A DNA stretch of 64,000 nt, from NCBI RefSeq assembly GCF_000372725.1, contig NW_005199770.1:823745-887744 (forward strand), given 5' to 3'. The notes under the pieces were generated by a model. The model was not told the origin of the DNA and ran no database searches. It saw only the letters and a program-made list of their open reading frames with translations. A program made the position numbers and the translations under genes. Source of the DNA: Emiliania huxleyi CCMP1516 (Eukaryota; Haptophyta; Isochrysidales; Noelaerhabdaceae). Within the stretch, counting starts at the first letter, position 1; every line of letters starts with the position of its first letter. Positions 51,951 through 63,000 of the stretch are shown piece by piece.

Positions 51951-54900
51951 ATGCAGCGCAAGCCCGACGAGCGCAGTCGTGTCTCGAGGCCGAGGACACC
52001 ACCACGCTGCACTGCAGCGGGATTGATACAGCTGCTGCTCGTCGCGAATCTGCCTGCCTTCTGTGCCGCTTCCGCACCGCCGCCGCCGCTGCTCCCACCC
52101 TCGGGTCCACAGATCACCGTTGCCGAAGCCAACCACGCTTGCGCGTTGAGAGCAGATACGCAGCATGCGGAGTGCTGGGGGGACACCGCTTCCGCCGCAT
52201 CGCCCGACGTGGCCTACACGCAGATCTCAGCGGGTCGACTCCACATCTGCGCTCTGAGGGCAGACAACAGGCGCGCCGAGTGCTGGGGTAGCAACAGCGC
52301 CGGCCAGAGCACCCCGCCGCACAGTGTGGCCTTCATACAAGTCTCTGCCGGCGGAGATCACGCTTGCGGCATCATAGAGGACACGCGGCGCATCGAGTGC
52401 TGGGGTGACGACAGCGAGGGCCAGAGCGGCGTCCCCGGGGCTCCATCTCTGCCGCCGCTCTCGCCGCCGCCATCCTCCTCTCCGTCACCTTCGTCACCGC
52501 CTCCCTCCGTTCCGCCGCCCTCCCCACCGCCCCCGTCGCCGCCGCCGCCATCGCCACCGCCACCCTCGCCTCCGCCGCCCTCGCCGCCATCCCCATCGCC
52601 GCCGCCGCCCTCGCCGCCGCCACCAAGCCCGCCGCCGCCCTCGCCACCACCGCTCTCGTCATCGCCATCGCCGCCACCGCCCTCGCCGCCACCGCCCTCG
52701 CCGCCGCCCCCCTCGCCGCCGCCCCCCTCGCCGCCGGGCCCCTCGCCGCCGCCCCCATCGCCCCCACCACCCTCGCCACCANNNNNNNNNNNNNNNNNNN
52801 NNNNNNNNNNNNNNNNNNNNNNNNNNNNNNNNNNNNNNNNNNNNNNNNNNNNNNNNNNNNNNNNNNNNNNNNNNNNNNNNNNNNNNNNNNNNNNNNNNNN
52901 NNNNNNNNNNNNNNNNNNNNNNNNNNNNNNNNNNNNNNNNNNNNNNNNNNNNNNNNNNNNNNNNNNNNNNNNNNNNNNNNNNNNNNNNNNNNNNNNNNNN
53001 NNNNNNNNNNNNNNNNNNNNNNNNNNNNNNNNNNNNNNNNNNNNNNNNNNNNNNNNNNNNNNNNNNNNNNNNNNNNNNNNNNNNNNNNNNNNNNNNNNNN
53101 NNNNNNNNNNNNNNNNNNNNNNNNNNNNNNNNNNNNNNNNNNNNNNNNNNNNNNNNNNNNNNNNNNNNNNNNNNNNNNNNNNNNNNNNNNNNNNNNNNNN
53201 NNNNNNNNNNNNNNNNNNNNNNNNNNNNNNNNNNNNNNNNNNNNNNNNNNNNNNNNNNNNNNNNNNNNNNNNNNNNNNNNNNNNNNNNNNNNNNNNNNNN
53301 NNNNNNNNNNNNNNNNNNNNNNNNNNNNNNNNNNNNNNNNNNNNNNNNNNNNNNNNNNNNNNNNNNNNNNNNNNNNNNNNNNNNNNNNNNNNNNNNNNNN
53401 NNNNNNNNNNNNNNNNNNNNNNNNNNNNNNNNNNNNNNNNNNNNNNNNNNNNNNNNNNNNNNNNNNNNNNNNNNNNNNNNNNNNNNNNNNNNNNNNNNNN
53501 NNNNNNNNNNNNNNNNNNNNNNNNNNNNNNNNNNNNNNNNNNNNNNNNNNNNNNNNNNNNNNNNNNNNNNNNNNNNNNNNNNNNNNNNNNNNNNNNNNNT
53601 GGCGGTCGCCGACGGCTCGGTGGCGTGACCTACACGCAAGTATCTGCAGGCACGTATCACACTTGCGCTCTGCGGGAAGACACCGGCCATGCAGAGTGCT
53701 GGGGTCGGAACGTTGAAGGCCAGGCCACCGCGCCGGCAAACGTGTCCTATGCGCAGATCTCTGCAGGTGGGCTCCACACATGCGCTTTGCGGGAGGACAA
53801 TGGCGTCGAGTGCTGGGGTAGCAACACTGACAACCAGAGCACCCCGTTGCCTGGCGTAGCCTTCATTCAGGTCTCTGCCGGCGGGAATCACACCTGTGCC
53901 ATCAGGGCAGACACGGCGCTGGCTGAGTGCTGGGGTCGCAACATCGAGCGCCAGAGCTCCGCGCCGTCAAACGTGTCCTACGCGCAGATCTCTGCGGGCG
54001 GTCTCCACACGTGCGCTTTGAGGGCAGACACGGGGCACGCAGAGTGCTGGGGCAAGGATGGCGCCAATCAGACCAGCGTCCTTCCCGACGTGCCCTACAC
54101 CCTGCTGCCGTCGCCGCCCTCGCCACCCTCGTTGCCGCCCCCGATGCCACCGCCCCCGGTGTCACCTCCATCCCCGCCGCCTTCGCCACCGCCCCCACCC
54201 CCACCGCCTCCGATGCCGCCGCCGCCGCTCTTCCCCCCCATGGTCCCTGCTGGTCTGCCTCAAGCCCCTCCTCCGCCGCCGTTACCTCCGCCGCCCTCAC
54301 AGCCGCCGCCGCCGCCGCCGCCGCCATCCTCGCCGCCCCCGTCGTCGCCGCTGGCCATCGTTGTCAAGGATTCAGCGGTCATTTCCTTCACCAACGCATC
54401 GCAGCTAGGAGACGCGACTGTGCAACAAGTGATTGACGCTATCCGCGGGCAACTCCGTCGTCGTTCGCGTGCATTGCATGACGAGCAGCATCGACGACGA
54501 CTGACGATTACGAATGAACGTGTGTGTCAGCAATCACGCTTCGAAGTGGGATCTGAGTCGTCCGCGATATATTCAAAACTTGACTTCCAGCAATTCTACT
54601 CAAGTTGGTGCACACAGGACGGTGGTGGAGGAACATGCAATGTCGAGGACGACGATACTGACGCACCGAACGGCAGGAAGGTATTCAAAATCACGTGGGG
54701 TTCATGCGGCGATGCCTGTCAGTCAGGGGGGTGCGTCAAGAGGCCTGAAGAGCGATACTTGGAAGTGCCTGTGCCGGTCTTTGATAAAGATCTGAGGCCC
54801 TTGATCCCATTTCCTCCGAGGGCCCCCTTGGGCTCGCCAGTCTTCATCGGTATCCTTTACGAGTTCGACAAGGTTTTCGAGGCAGATGGCTCGTTAGAGC

Positions 54901-56693
54901 TGGACACTCTCGCCACAGTCAGAATGACATATGTCGAGGACGCCGTCAAGAATGCAACGCAAGCGCTCTGCGAGACCTGCGATGTGCAATCGAATGTCCA
55001 AGTCCTCTTCCCACCGCGTCCACCGCCATCGCCTCCGCCATCGCCACCCTCAACGCCGCCGAACCCTCCACCGCCGAGCCCACCTCCGTCACCACCTCTG
55101 CCCTCGTCGCCGCCTCCGTCGCCGCCGCCGCCCTCGCCGCTGCCTCCGTCGCCGCCGCTGCCCACGCCGCCGCCGCCGAGCCCGCCACCGCCCTTACTGC
55201 CGCCATCACCGCCGCCTCCAGTCCCAGGCCTTGCTGGGGGGGAGATTGCTGGCATCGTTATCGCAACACTCCTCGTTCTTGGGGCCCTCGGAGCTGTAGC
55301 CTACAAGCAGTATGTTGACGTCGACCGCAAGCCTCGCGTGTCGCTCGTGGCGCCCGAGAACCACGTCGCGTCGCCAAGGAACCCAAGGCGCCGGGCCATG
55401 CTCCAGAGGATACCCACCAAAAGGGTTTGGCGAGCCTGGGATCGCGCGCAGGCCGAGGCCAGGCCGGCCGAGGGCTACGGAGCCAGGCTCGAGCGAGGTC
55501 GCCGCCAGGTCTTTGCGCACCTCTCAAGCTTGCGGCCCACCTCTCAAGCGCAGGCCGAGGCTAGGCCAGCCGGGGGCTACGACGCCAGGTCGGCCGAGGG
55601 CTACGACGCTAGGCTGGAGCGGCTTGAGAGGTTAGCAGCGTCTGGCGACACTGGCAACGATGGCGACGATGCTGCCAACCTATCCAGTGGGCGGCCGAGC
55701 CGACGGCTATCATTGCCGCCTTCCTTATTGCAAACTAGCATGTCTGCAATAGCGCTTCCCAGTCCTGGCGGCTCCCGGCCCGACAAGTGCTCGCTTCGCG
55801 ATGCCCTCGAGGCGGCCGTAGCGAGTATCGCCACCCCTGCAGGCCACATCCGGCCGCTAGAGGGCTACGGCAAGTTTGGCGGCGCTATCCAGGAAATGAG
55901 CATCGGCGCTCCCGTTCAGGCCGCGCTGGGACTGCACAACCTGCTCGGCGTGAGCGAAGCGGAGATCTTGTGCCTGATGGGTGACCCCGTGGAGTCGATC
56001 CGCGAGGAGTTCCTGCGCCACGGCTCTATGGACGACCTGTGGTGCCTCGACTACGTCTTGAACCAGCATGCGGGCATGTCGGATCGGGAGTGGCCGAACG
56101 GGAAGATGGACGAAGGTCGGAGGAGCGAGACCTTTGACGACTTTGTCAACCATCCAAGCGCCCGCTCCGCCGGCCTCGACGCGGGCCACGTGCTCGCGCT
56201 CCGCATGTACACGACCAACGCGTACCGATCGCTCAACGTGCCGCTGCGCAACACGAAGCGCAAGGGGGCGCACCCGTTCCCCGTGACGATCCTTAAGCTC
56301 TCGGACGGCATCAAGAAGCTGCGCGCGGTCGGGGCCGGCGTCGCCGGCGCGCACGAGCCGGCCGACCTCTACCGTGGCATGCGCGACATGTGCGTCACCG
56401 CTGACTTTGAGCGCCGGGGCGGCTCCGAGCTGGCGTGCATGTCGACGACGACGGACATCGTGGTCGCGCTCAAGTACTCTGCGAGCCAGGCGAGCCTGCT
56501 GCTCAAGCTGCGCACCTCCTCCTTCATGGACCGCGGCGCCGACATCGCCTTCCTCTCCGCCTTCCCCGGCGAGCGCGAGGTGCTCTTCCCGCCGCTCACC
56601 TACCTCAAGCCGACGAAGCGGAGGGAGGTGCTCAAGCTGGGCGAGGGGGCTACGTGCACGGTCGTCGAGGTGACCGTGGCGTTTCCAAGCTGA
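51951..56693 (+). CDS. Large surface protein: RCC1-like repeats, SPPPP segments, membrane helix, ART-like domain; interrupted by assembly gap
   Basis: The ATG at 51951 gives a leader with a hydrophobic core (AAGLIQLLLVANLPAFCAAS); earlier ATGs are possible. About 1580 residues result if the gap size is right. The ectodomain has units of the form VxYxQISAGxxHTCALRxDT then xxAECWG (three before the gap, four after), a Cys-rich RCC1/beta-propeller-like repeat. Long (S)PPPP tracts flank it, like pherophorins and extensins. A disulfide-rich module follows (SSWCTQDGGGGTC, CGDACQSGGCV). One helix (GGEIAGIVIATLLVLGALGA) near residue 1100 precedes a cytoplasmic part. The C-terminal ~110 residues show the R-S-E layout of mono-ADP-ribosyltransferases: ADLYRGMRD, CMSTTTDIVVALKYS and GEREVLFPPLTYL (ExE). 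Catalytic activity is inference. One frame is open on both sides of the gap. Confidence 0.72.
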   Translation: MQRKPDERSRVSRPRTPPRCTAAGLIQLLLVANLPAFCAASAPPPPLLPPSGPQITVAEANHACALRADTQHAECWGDTASAASPDVAYTQISAGRLHICALRADNRRAECWGSNSAGQSTPPHSVAFIQVSAGGDHACGIIEDTRRIECWGDDSEGQSGVPGAPSLPPLSPPPSSSPSPSSPPPSVPPPSPPPPSPPPPSPPPPSPPPPSPPSPSPPPPSPPPPSPPPPSPPPLSSSPSPPPPSPPPPSPPPPSPPPPSPPGPSPPPPSPPPPSPPXXXXXXXXXXXXXXXXXXXXXXXXXXXXXXXXXXXXXXXXXXXXXXXXXXXXXXXXXXXXXXXXXXXXXXXXXXXXXXXXXXXXXXXXXXXXXXXXXXXXXXXXXXXXXXXXXXXXXXXXXXXXXXXXXXXXXXXXXXXXXXXXXXXXXXXXXXXXXXXXXXXXXXXXXXXXXXXXXXXXXXXXXXXXXXXXXXXXXXXXXXXXXXXXXXXXXXXXXXXXXXXXXXXXXXXXXXXXXXXXXXXXXXXXXXXXXXXXXXXXXXXXXXXXXXXXXGGRRRLGGVTYTQVSAGTYHTCALREDTGHAECWGRNVEGQATAPANVSYAQISAGGLHTCALREDNGVECWGSNTDNQSTPLPGVAFIQVSAGGNHTCAIRADTALAECWGRNIERQSSAPSNVSYAQISAGGLHTCALRADTGHAECWGKDGANQTSVLPDVPYTLLPSPPSPPSLPPPMPPPPVSPPSPPPSPPPPPPPPPMPPPPLFPPMVPAGLPQAPPPPPLPPPPSQPPPPPPPPSSPPPSSPLAIVVKDSAVISFTNASQLGDATVQQVIDAIRGQLRRRSRALHDEQHRRRLTITNERVCQQSRFEVGSESSAIYSKLDFQQFYSSWCTQDGGGGTCNVEDDDTDAPNGRKVFKITWGSCGDACQSGGCVKRPEERYLEVPVPVFDKDLRPLIPFPPRAPLGSPVFIGILYEFDKVFEADGSLELDTLATVRMTYVEDAVKNATQALCETCDVQSNVQVLFPPRPPPSPPPSPPSTPPNPPPPSPPPSPPLPSSPPPSPPPPSPLPPSPPLPTPPPPSPPPPLLPPSPPPPVPGLAGGEIAGIVIATLLVLGALGAVAYKQYVDVDRKPRVSLVAPENHVASPRNPRRRAMLQRIPTKRVWRAWDRAQAEARPAEGYGARLERGRRQVFAHLSSLRPTSQAQAEARPAGGYDARSAEGYDARLERLERLAASGDTGNDGDDAANLSSGRPSRRLSLPPSLLQTSMSAIALPSPGGSRPDKCSLRDALEAAVASIATPAGHIRPLEGYGKFGGAIQEMSIGAPVQAALGLHNLLGVSEAEILCLMGDPVESIREEFLRHGSMDDLWCLDYVLNQHAGMSDREWPNGKMDEGRRSETFDDFVNHPSARSAGLDAGHVLALRMYTTNAYRSLNVPLRNTKRKGAHPFPVTILKLSDGIKKLRAVGAGVAGAHEPADLYRGMRDMCVTADFERRGGSELACMSTTTDIVVALKYSASQASLLLKLRTSSFMDRGADIAFLSAFPGEREVLFPPLTYLKPTKRREVLKLGEGATCTVVEVTVAFPS
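52782..53599. other. Assembly gap (818 N)
   Basis: All bases are N. The gap interrupts a proline-rich, highly repetitive coding stretch, which is probably why it was not assembled; its true length may differ. Confidence 1.
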
Positions 56694-57051
56694 GCGCGGA
56701 GCCGCCCCACATCGCGAACGGTTTGTGACGCGAATATATAGCTAGCGCTCACCGCTACGTCCACAGTACGGTACGGGACAGGCGAGGCCAGCATGCACGC
56801 CTCGTTTATACGGTGAAATTGCTACACAGAGAGTGTAGATGTACAGACTTGCAGTGTGTCTGAGTTCTGAGAGTACAGGTGTGGGCGGGGGGGGGGGGGG
56901 TTCGTTTTACTTTTTTGCCAGTTGGGTGTTGCTGAGTTGCGCCATTCGGTATGCCATTCCCTGTTCGCGATGACCGAGCGAGCAAAATCCAAAACAATGA
57001 ATCAGACTGAAAAAATAGAGATAGAGTACGCTGTGTACGGAAGCATATGTG
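56694..57051. other. Convergent 3' intergenic stretch
   Basis: A G-run of about 14 (56886-56900) and A+T-rich sequence. No gene seen. Confidence 0.5.
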
Positions 57052-57876
57052 CTACCTCTCCGGCAGCGCCGCTAGGTCCTCTTGCGCCAGCACCTCCCTC
57101 TCGACGCCGTCCATGTGCGCCAAGCCTACCACCGCCACTGCCACGCCCCGCGGACAGGCCTGCCTCAGCCGGCGTGCCATCAGCCGATCGCGCTGGTGCA
57201 GCATCACCTCCACCACGGGCGGCGCGGCGTCCTCGAGGAATCGCCTCAGCGCCGCGACCTGCCTCCGGTCCTTGAGCGCCTCGACCGCCTCGGCGAGGCC
57301 GCCCGCGCCGAGCGTGCTGCCCACGAGCTCGGGCGGCGGCGTCGTCGTCATCAAGCGCGGCAGCGACACCTCCCCGAGCGCGCCGCGCAGCAGCCGCAGC
57401 GTCTCGTTCACGTCGCGGTCGATGCAGTGCGCCGGCGCCTGCACCGCGTCGGCGGCGTCCAGCGCCGCCTTGAAGTCGACGCCCGGCACCAGACCGAGCG
57501 CCTTCCAGAGGCCGTTGAGCGCAGCGAAAAATGCGCCGATCCCACCATGGCCACCGGCGGCGGCGGTGAGAGATCGCAGGAAGTCCGCCTCGCGGTCGCC
57601 CTGCCGCAGTCGCGCCGCACGCGCCGGACACAGCTCGACGGCGACGTGGTCAGGACGAACGAGATGGATGAGCTCGCGGACCTCCTCGGCGGAACGCTGC
57701 GAGACGTGTGCCGTGCCAATCAGGTAGAGCTCGCGGTCCCGCCGTGGGTCGCGAAGGTACGAGGTGGTCTCGCTGCGGCGGACCCAGCAGGAGCGGCGCG
57801 CTTCACGAAAAGGGCGGCACGCCAGGGTGGAGAGCCGAGAAGGGCGGGAGAGCATGTTGGGCCGCCACATGCACAT
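57052..57876 (-). CDS. TraB/PrgY-family protein
   Basis: 274 residues from ATG 57876 (MCMWRPNMLSRPSRLSTLAC). The family hallmark ELYLIGTAHVSQRSAEEVRE then LIHLVRPDHVAVELCPARAA is at about residues 49-86, with the conserved GTAHVS and the ELC/D-x-R element. The C-terminal VAVAVVGLAHMDGVERE supplies the second conserved GxxHxxG-type motif. TraB-domain proteins include bacterial pheromone-shutdown PrgY and a eukaryotic mitochondrial outer-membrane branch (TRABD). Unlike those with C-terminal helices, this one ends soon after the motif, so it may be soluble or truncated. The Arg/Ser-rich N-terminus could be a mitochondrial leader. A predicted protease-like activity is unproven in the family. Confidence 0.8.
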   Translation of the reverse strand: MCMWRPNMLSRPSRLSTLACRPFREARRSCWVRRSETTSYLRDPRRDRELYLIGTAHVSQRSAEEVRELIHLVRPDHVAVELCPARAARLRQGDREADFLRSLTAAAGGHGGIGAFFAALNGLWKALGLVPGVDFKAALDAADAVQAPAHCIDRDVNETLRLLRGALGEVSLPRLMTTTPPPELVGSTLGAGGLAEAVEALKDRRQVAALRRFLEDAAPPVVEVMLHQRDRLMARRLRQACPRGVAVAVVGLAHMDGVEREVLAQEDLAALPER

Positions 57877-58922
57877 GGTGGGCCGCCAACCAGCAGTCAG
57901 TCAGTGTTACACCTCCTGCACCTGCAGCGATCCGTCCCGGCGGACAGAGCCAGCGGAAAGAGTCTTACAACAAAACTGCCTCGGACAACACTGGGCACGG
58001 TCTGGCGCGCACTGGCGGAAAGAGAATTGGAATAACTGAGGCATACCGGGGTTTTCCCCGCAAAATACCCGGTATTTTGCCGATTTGGCTGATTTTGGGC
58101 CCAAACCAGCCTCAGACTCGGCTCAGAGCCCGGAAAATTTGATGGTTTTCCCGGGAAAATAGAGAGGAAAAGAGAGGGTGCTGCAGAGAAAAAAGGAAAG
58201 GAAAACAGACGGGGTGCGAGAGGAAAACCTTCTTCAGCCTAATTGGCGGACGCCGAAACTCCACACATGACTGTGAACACATCCACAGTCTACTAAGAGC
58301 ATAGCTATCAGAAGCACAAAAAGGGCAAGCATACCGGTGCGAACAAGTCTCCACCGACCGACAGATCCTTTGAACGATCTCGGTGTCGAAGCACCGCTCA
58401 ACGAAAAACAAAAGGTTGGGAGCGAGGGGGCGGAAGTGTTCAGTGCGGTAGATGGTCAGCTCGAGGCGCGTGAGCCGGACTTGTGAGCCGGACCACCCCC
58501 TCTTGAACCCTGCGTTGTTGAGCCAGGACTCAACATACTCGGGCTGTCGCCGTCCCAAACTGTCACTCCCCTCTCTCCCGGCCGGGGTGGGGCGCGCGCG
58601 GGGGCGGCGGGTGTGCGGCGAGTGTGCGGGATGTCTGTGGGCCCGAGAGCGATATGCCATGTCCGCCTTGCGTTGTTTCATAACATCGAAGGCTAAGCTC
58701 AAAACAAAAGCGCCGAGTACTTCCAGCCTGCGGTGGGAACAGCTGTAGACGCAGTCTCGCCGAGGCTCGCCCCCAGAGACCACTGTTGCTCTGGGAAAGC
58801 TCGCGCGCAAGCGAGCGCGCCCCAGCGCCCCACCCTCTGCCACCCCGAGAACGTTTCATCGATTTCATTGGACGTTCCCCCGCGCGTTCCTTGGGCGCGC
58901 GTGGCCCCCCTGGGCACCGCCG
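57877..58922. other. Intergenic region with an uncertain minus-strand frame
   Basis: A minus-strand frame from ATG 58681 to 58112 (about 189 residues; LTIYRTEHFRPLAPNLLFFV, CPFCASDSYALSRLWMCSQS) has no recognised family and less G+C than its neighbours, so it may be chance. Small palindromes occur: GACTGTG-8-CACAGTC (58263-58284) and AAAATAC-3-GTATTTT (about 58060-58078). Confidence 0.3.
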
Positions 58923-59609
58923 ATGACGACCCTCGATCCCACCCGCGTGATCGACGAGGGCGAGTACTACGGCTGGTACAAACACGACTATCAGTGGAGC
59001 CAGGGTGAGCTCGTCATCCTGCGCAAGCTAGACGGGAACGGCGACCAGATGCAGCTCAACATCTGGTGCACGACAGGCACCGTTGGCTCGTACCTCAACC
59101 ATCCGCGCCGTGGCAAGTCGCAGCTGTTCCGGCGCGACATCGACGATTACCGCGAGCTGCGCGAGGTGCTGGATAACCCTCGCGTCCACGGGTACGGTGG
59201 GTACTACGAGAGACGCGCACCGGCGCAGGCGCCGCCCGCGCGCGCTGAGCGGACAGTTCCGTGTCCCGCGTGCGGCCGGAAGTACCGCAGCATGGCGGAC
59301 ACCGCCCAGCACTTCGAGTCGGGCTCCTGTCCGCACTGTCCCGGCGCCGACGACGCGCGGCGCATGGCCTATGGCTACGCTCGGCAGATGGAGGCGGGCT
59401 CGGGCATGCGCTTCACCACGGGGCAGAAGCTGCTCACCTTCGACGGAGACGGCTCGCAGGAGTGGTCGTCCGGCTACACTGAGGGCGGCGACAATTACTC
59501 GTGCCCAGCGTGCGGCAAGCAGTTCCGCGCTCTCCACAGCCTGCTCTCACATACCCAATCGCGGCCGCAGTGCCAGGGGAGCAACGCGGGGCTGCTCACC
59601 TTTCGCTGA
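58923..59609 (+). CDS. Protein with conserved TGTVGxxLNHPRxGKxQLFRR domain and two C2H2-like zinc fingers
   Basis: 228 residues from ATG (MTTLDPTRVIDEGEYYGWYK). The N-terminal part has LNIWCTTGTVGSYLNHPRRG then KSQLFRRDIDDYRELREVL, a motif I know from protist proteins (ciliates, dinoflagellates, haptophytes) without an assigned function. Two zinc-finger-like units follow: CPACGRKYRSMADTAQHFES with CPHC, and CPACGKQFRALHSLLSHTQS ending with a second histidine-type or cysteine ligand (RPQC). The fingers have the C-x2-C start and a K/R-Y/F-R-hydrophobic core like C2H2 fingers. Single exon, no signal. Nucleic-acid binding is plausible; function unknown. Confidence 0.7.
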   Translation: MTTLDPTRVIDEGEYYGWYKHDYQWSQGELVILRKLDGNGDQMQLNIWCTTGTVGSYLNHPRRGKSQLFRRDIDDYRELREVLDNPRVHGYGGYYERRAPAQAPPARAERTVPCPACGRKYRSMADTAQHFESGSCPHCPGADDARRMAYGYARQMEAGSGMRFTTGQKLLTFDGDGSQEWSSGYTEGGDNYSCPACGKQFRALHSLLSHTQSRPQCQGSNAGLLTFR

Positions 59610-60002
59610 GCAGGGTAGGGCTGCGAGGGGCGGAGGAAGCGGCGGCTCGAGTGGCGCTGTACAGGTGCGCATGCGGCACTGTTCGTACTTCCTTTCTCGA
59701 GAGTCCTGTTTTTTGGGGACACATTGCGATACGCGAGCGCCTCGCTGGCGCAGCTGACCTGTCCATGTCTCACGGTGTACGTGTGCACGGACCCACCTTA
59801 ATACTTCTCGCGCCTGCCCGTCTACGCGGAACACGCACACTGCGCGGCATACTCCAATGCACAGAGCGCCCCCTCTCTGTGGGGGTGCTGGGACACATCG
59901 TAAAGCCGTAAAACACGGTGTCTCCCCACTACTCTCTTTTCTTCGTCTCTAGGTCTTACACCAGCGAAAATATGGCAGCGCCCGTAGTACAAGTAGCCTA
60001 CT
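59610..60002. other. Convergent 3' intergenic stretch
   Basis: Between the zinc-finger gene and the ankyrin-RING gene. No gene or strong repeat. Confidence 0.5.
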
Positions 60003-63000
60003 TCACACCTCTGCAAAGGCCACATCGCTCGTCATCAGCGTGTTGCCCCCGAAGTTCCTCCCCTCGAGGGAGATGAGGGCGTGCCGAGGAAAGTGCTCCT
60101 TGCAGGTGGGGCAGGTGAGCCCCGGCCTTTCGAGGGGGTAGAGCTTCTTTGCGCAGTCTGAGCACAACAAGTGCACGCACGGCAGCTGGGAGGAGCCCAT
60201 CAGGTCCTGCGGCGCGAGGCACACGGTGCACTCGACCCGGGGAGAGAGGATGGTGCGCACGAGACGCAGCATGAAGGGGATCGTCGAACACCGCCGACCC
60301 TGCGGCGGGATGAGAGTCCCGCCAACCGGCCCATCGGGGCTCCCATGCCGCCGGCCCGAGAAGACCAGCCACGGCATTGCCGCCGCGTTGCCGCCGCGAT
60401 CACGCCCGTAATACTCGCGCTCCGCCACGAAGAAGCCCTCATTGCGCGGCGTCCGCTGCACGTAGAAGAGGGTGAGCTTGTGGCGGCTGAAGGCGTGTCC
60501 GAGCACAGCAGTCTCCATCAAGTGCATAGGATCGGCGGTTGTCTCTGCGAGCCGGGTCCAGTCCACCACCTCGTATGACGGGAGACCCGCCTCCTTGAGC
60601 TCTGCTTGCAGCCGCTCCACAAAAGTGCCCGGCTCGTGCTCGCACAGCGGCAGCGGGTCAATGTCGACGGCGACGAGGTTCTGTGGGCGGAGAGAGAGAG
60701 CGCCCCGCCTCCCTTCCACCTGCACGCCGAAACGCCGCCTGCCATCGTTGTTGTACGACAAGACTCGGCCCAGCTTGCCGTTGGGCGCGCCCTCGCTCGT
60801 GAGCCCTTGCAGCCGCACGCGCCCGCCGAGCACGGGCACGCTCCCCCTAGGCAGCAGCGCGTCCTCCGGAGGGTGCAGCGCCACCTCTTCCGCCTTGCAC
60901 AAGGCCTCCAGGGCCATTCGAGCCACGTCGCAGACCTCGTCCGCCTGGAACGCCTGTGCGATGCGCATCATGTCGCGCAACTCGTCGATCAGATCCTCCT
61001 CGCTCGCCTCGCCGGCGTCAAGGGCGGCGCGCAAGGCGTCGGCGTCGCTGGTGTGTGCCTCATCGCTGTTGCTCACGACGGACACGAGGAGGTCACTTTC
61101 GCAGACGAGGAGGTCGCCATTCACATCAAAGACACCCACCACTGTCGCCTCGGCGATCACGTCGTCAAGGGTCTCAAGCAGCTTTGCTATCTTGACCGCC
61201 CCCTTCCCGTTCAAGCGCAACGCCCACTCTCGAGCCGTGCGAGCCTCCGTCTCGTCGTCCAGCGTCGAGTGCGCCCACCGGACGGCCGAATCGGCCCCCG
61301 CCGCCACAAGCAGCGACACCACCTCATCATGGTCCGAGTTGACGGCAGCCATCAACGCGGTGTACCCCGGCCCATTGTCTTTCGACGGGCTACGGTCGAG
61401 CTCTGCCCGCGCGGCAATGAGCTTTGCCACGATCTCGCTGCGCCCCCATTCGGCGGCGGCGAGGAGCGGGGTATAGCCAGCGCCGTCCACGCCCTCCACG
61501 TCCGCCTTGGCGTCGAGCAGAATCTGCGCGCACGCGGCGCCGCGCGCATCGTGCTTGCACATGCCTGTCATCATCAGCGCATCGCCACCGGTCTCATGCC
61601 AGCGCAGCGACACCGACGCGCCCCGCTCCAGGAGTAGGCGGACGTAGCCCGGGTTGCCGTTTTTGGCGGCGACCATGAGAGGCGTCTTTTCCGCGCCTCC
61701 TCTCCCATCCACCGTGGCCCCACTATCGAGGAGCGCTTCCAGCAGCGCCGGACCAACGCCGTCCCACATCATCGCGTTTTCGGCGGAGTTGTCGGCGTCC
61801 TCGCCCTGTGCACCGCCAAATGAAAACAGCGATGCGATGCTCAGCAAGCAAGCCGTCTGCCCCAGCGACGTCGCGTTTGGCACTAGATGCGTCGGCACGG
61901 GCATGTCGGGGTCAATGTCCCCGCGCGAAAGCAGCCAGCGCAGAGTGCGCGGATTTACCGTCTGCAGCGCCTCGACCACCTCCTCGCGGCTCACCGGCAC
62001 CGACCCTTGCCCCTCCGCCTGCTGCTCCTCCGCCGGAGGGGCTTCCTGCAGATTGCTGCCCTTGAGCGCGATGACGCTGCCGTCGCGGAGCTGAACATTC
62101 AGGCGCCCCTTTGACATGTCGACCTCAAGAACGCGTCCCACTGCGCCGTTGAGCTCCTGCCGGGACTGAAGGCCGTGCACCGAAACCCTCGCACCCTTTG
62201 CAAACCCAGCGGCCGCCGTCGCTTGCAGCGATGCGAACCCTGCCCTGCCATCGGGTGCTGAGGAAATCATGGCGCGAGCCCACAGCAACTCGGCCTGGAT
62301 GTCCTCGCGCTTCGCGTGGTCGATTGGCTTGGTGCCGTCGGAGGCAACCACCTCAACGTCGGCACCCGCAGCCAGCAGCAACTTGACGCACTCGAGGTGG
62401 CCATAACCAACGGCCACCAGCAGTGGCGTCGCGCCGGTCTGGAAGCGCGCATTCGCGTCGGCGCCTGCGGCCAGCAGCAAGCGGAGGCACGGCGCGTGCC
62501 CCTCCTGCGCCGCCCTGTAGGCGGGGGTGGAACCATTTCTCTTGGCGCGGTTTGGATCGGCCCGTGCGTTGAGGAGCAGGCGCGTGGCCAAGGTCGCCCC
62601 TTCATGTGCGGCATTGCTGAGCAGTGTGGTGTTCTCGTCGTCCGCCTCCTCCACAGCCACGCCCGCGGCGATGAGCACGCGGGCGCAGTCGTACGCGCGT
62701 CTCGGCGAGCTCCGAGGCCCGTTCAGAAGCAGCGAGAAGCCGAGCGCCGGCAGCTGTTGAGGCCCGACGGAGTTTGCGAGCGGGAGCGCCCCTGCGCTCA
62801 GAAGCCGCTCGACGGCCACCGCCTCGCGTCCGCCACCAGTCGAAGAACGAATTGCTACGCCCAGGGGAGTCACTGGCGCCGCGGCCATGACTTGACGGCC
62901 GTGGAGCTCCATCGGGAACTGCATCGTGACCACACCGTTCGGAACCGATCCCTCGGCGAGAAGGCGATCAATGGCGTCGATGTCGGCGTCGCTGGCCGCC

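Noticed and set aside
52405-53891. Arg/His-rich or other frames on both strands across the gap
   Set aside because: They are open only because the N run has no stops; the plus-strand SPPPP/RCC1 frame is supported on both sides.
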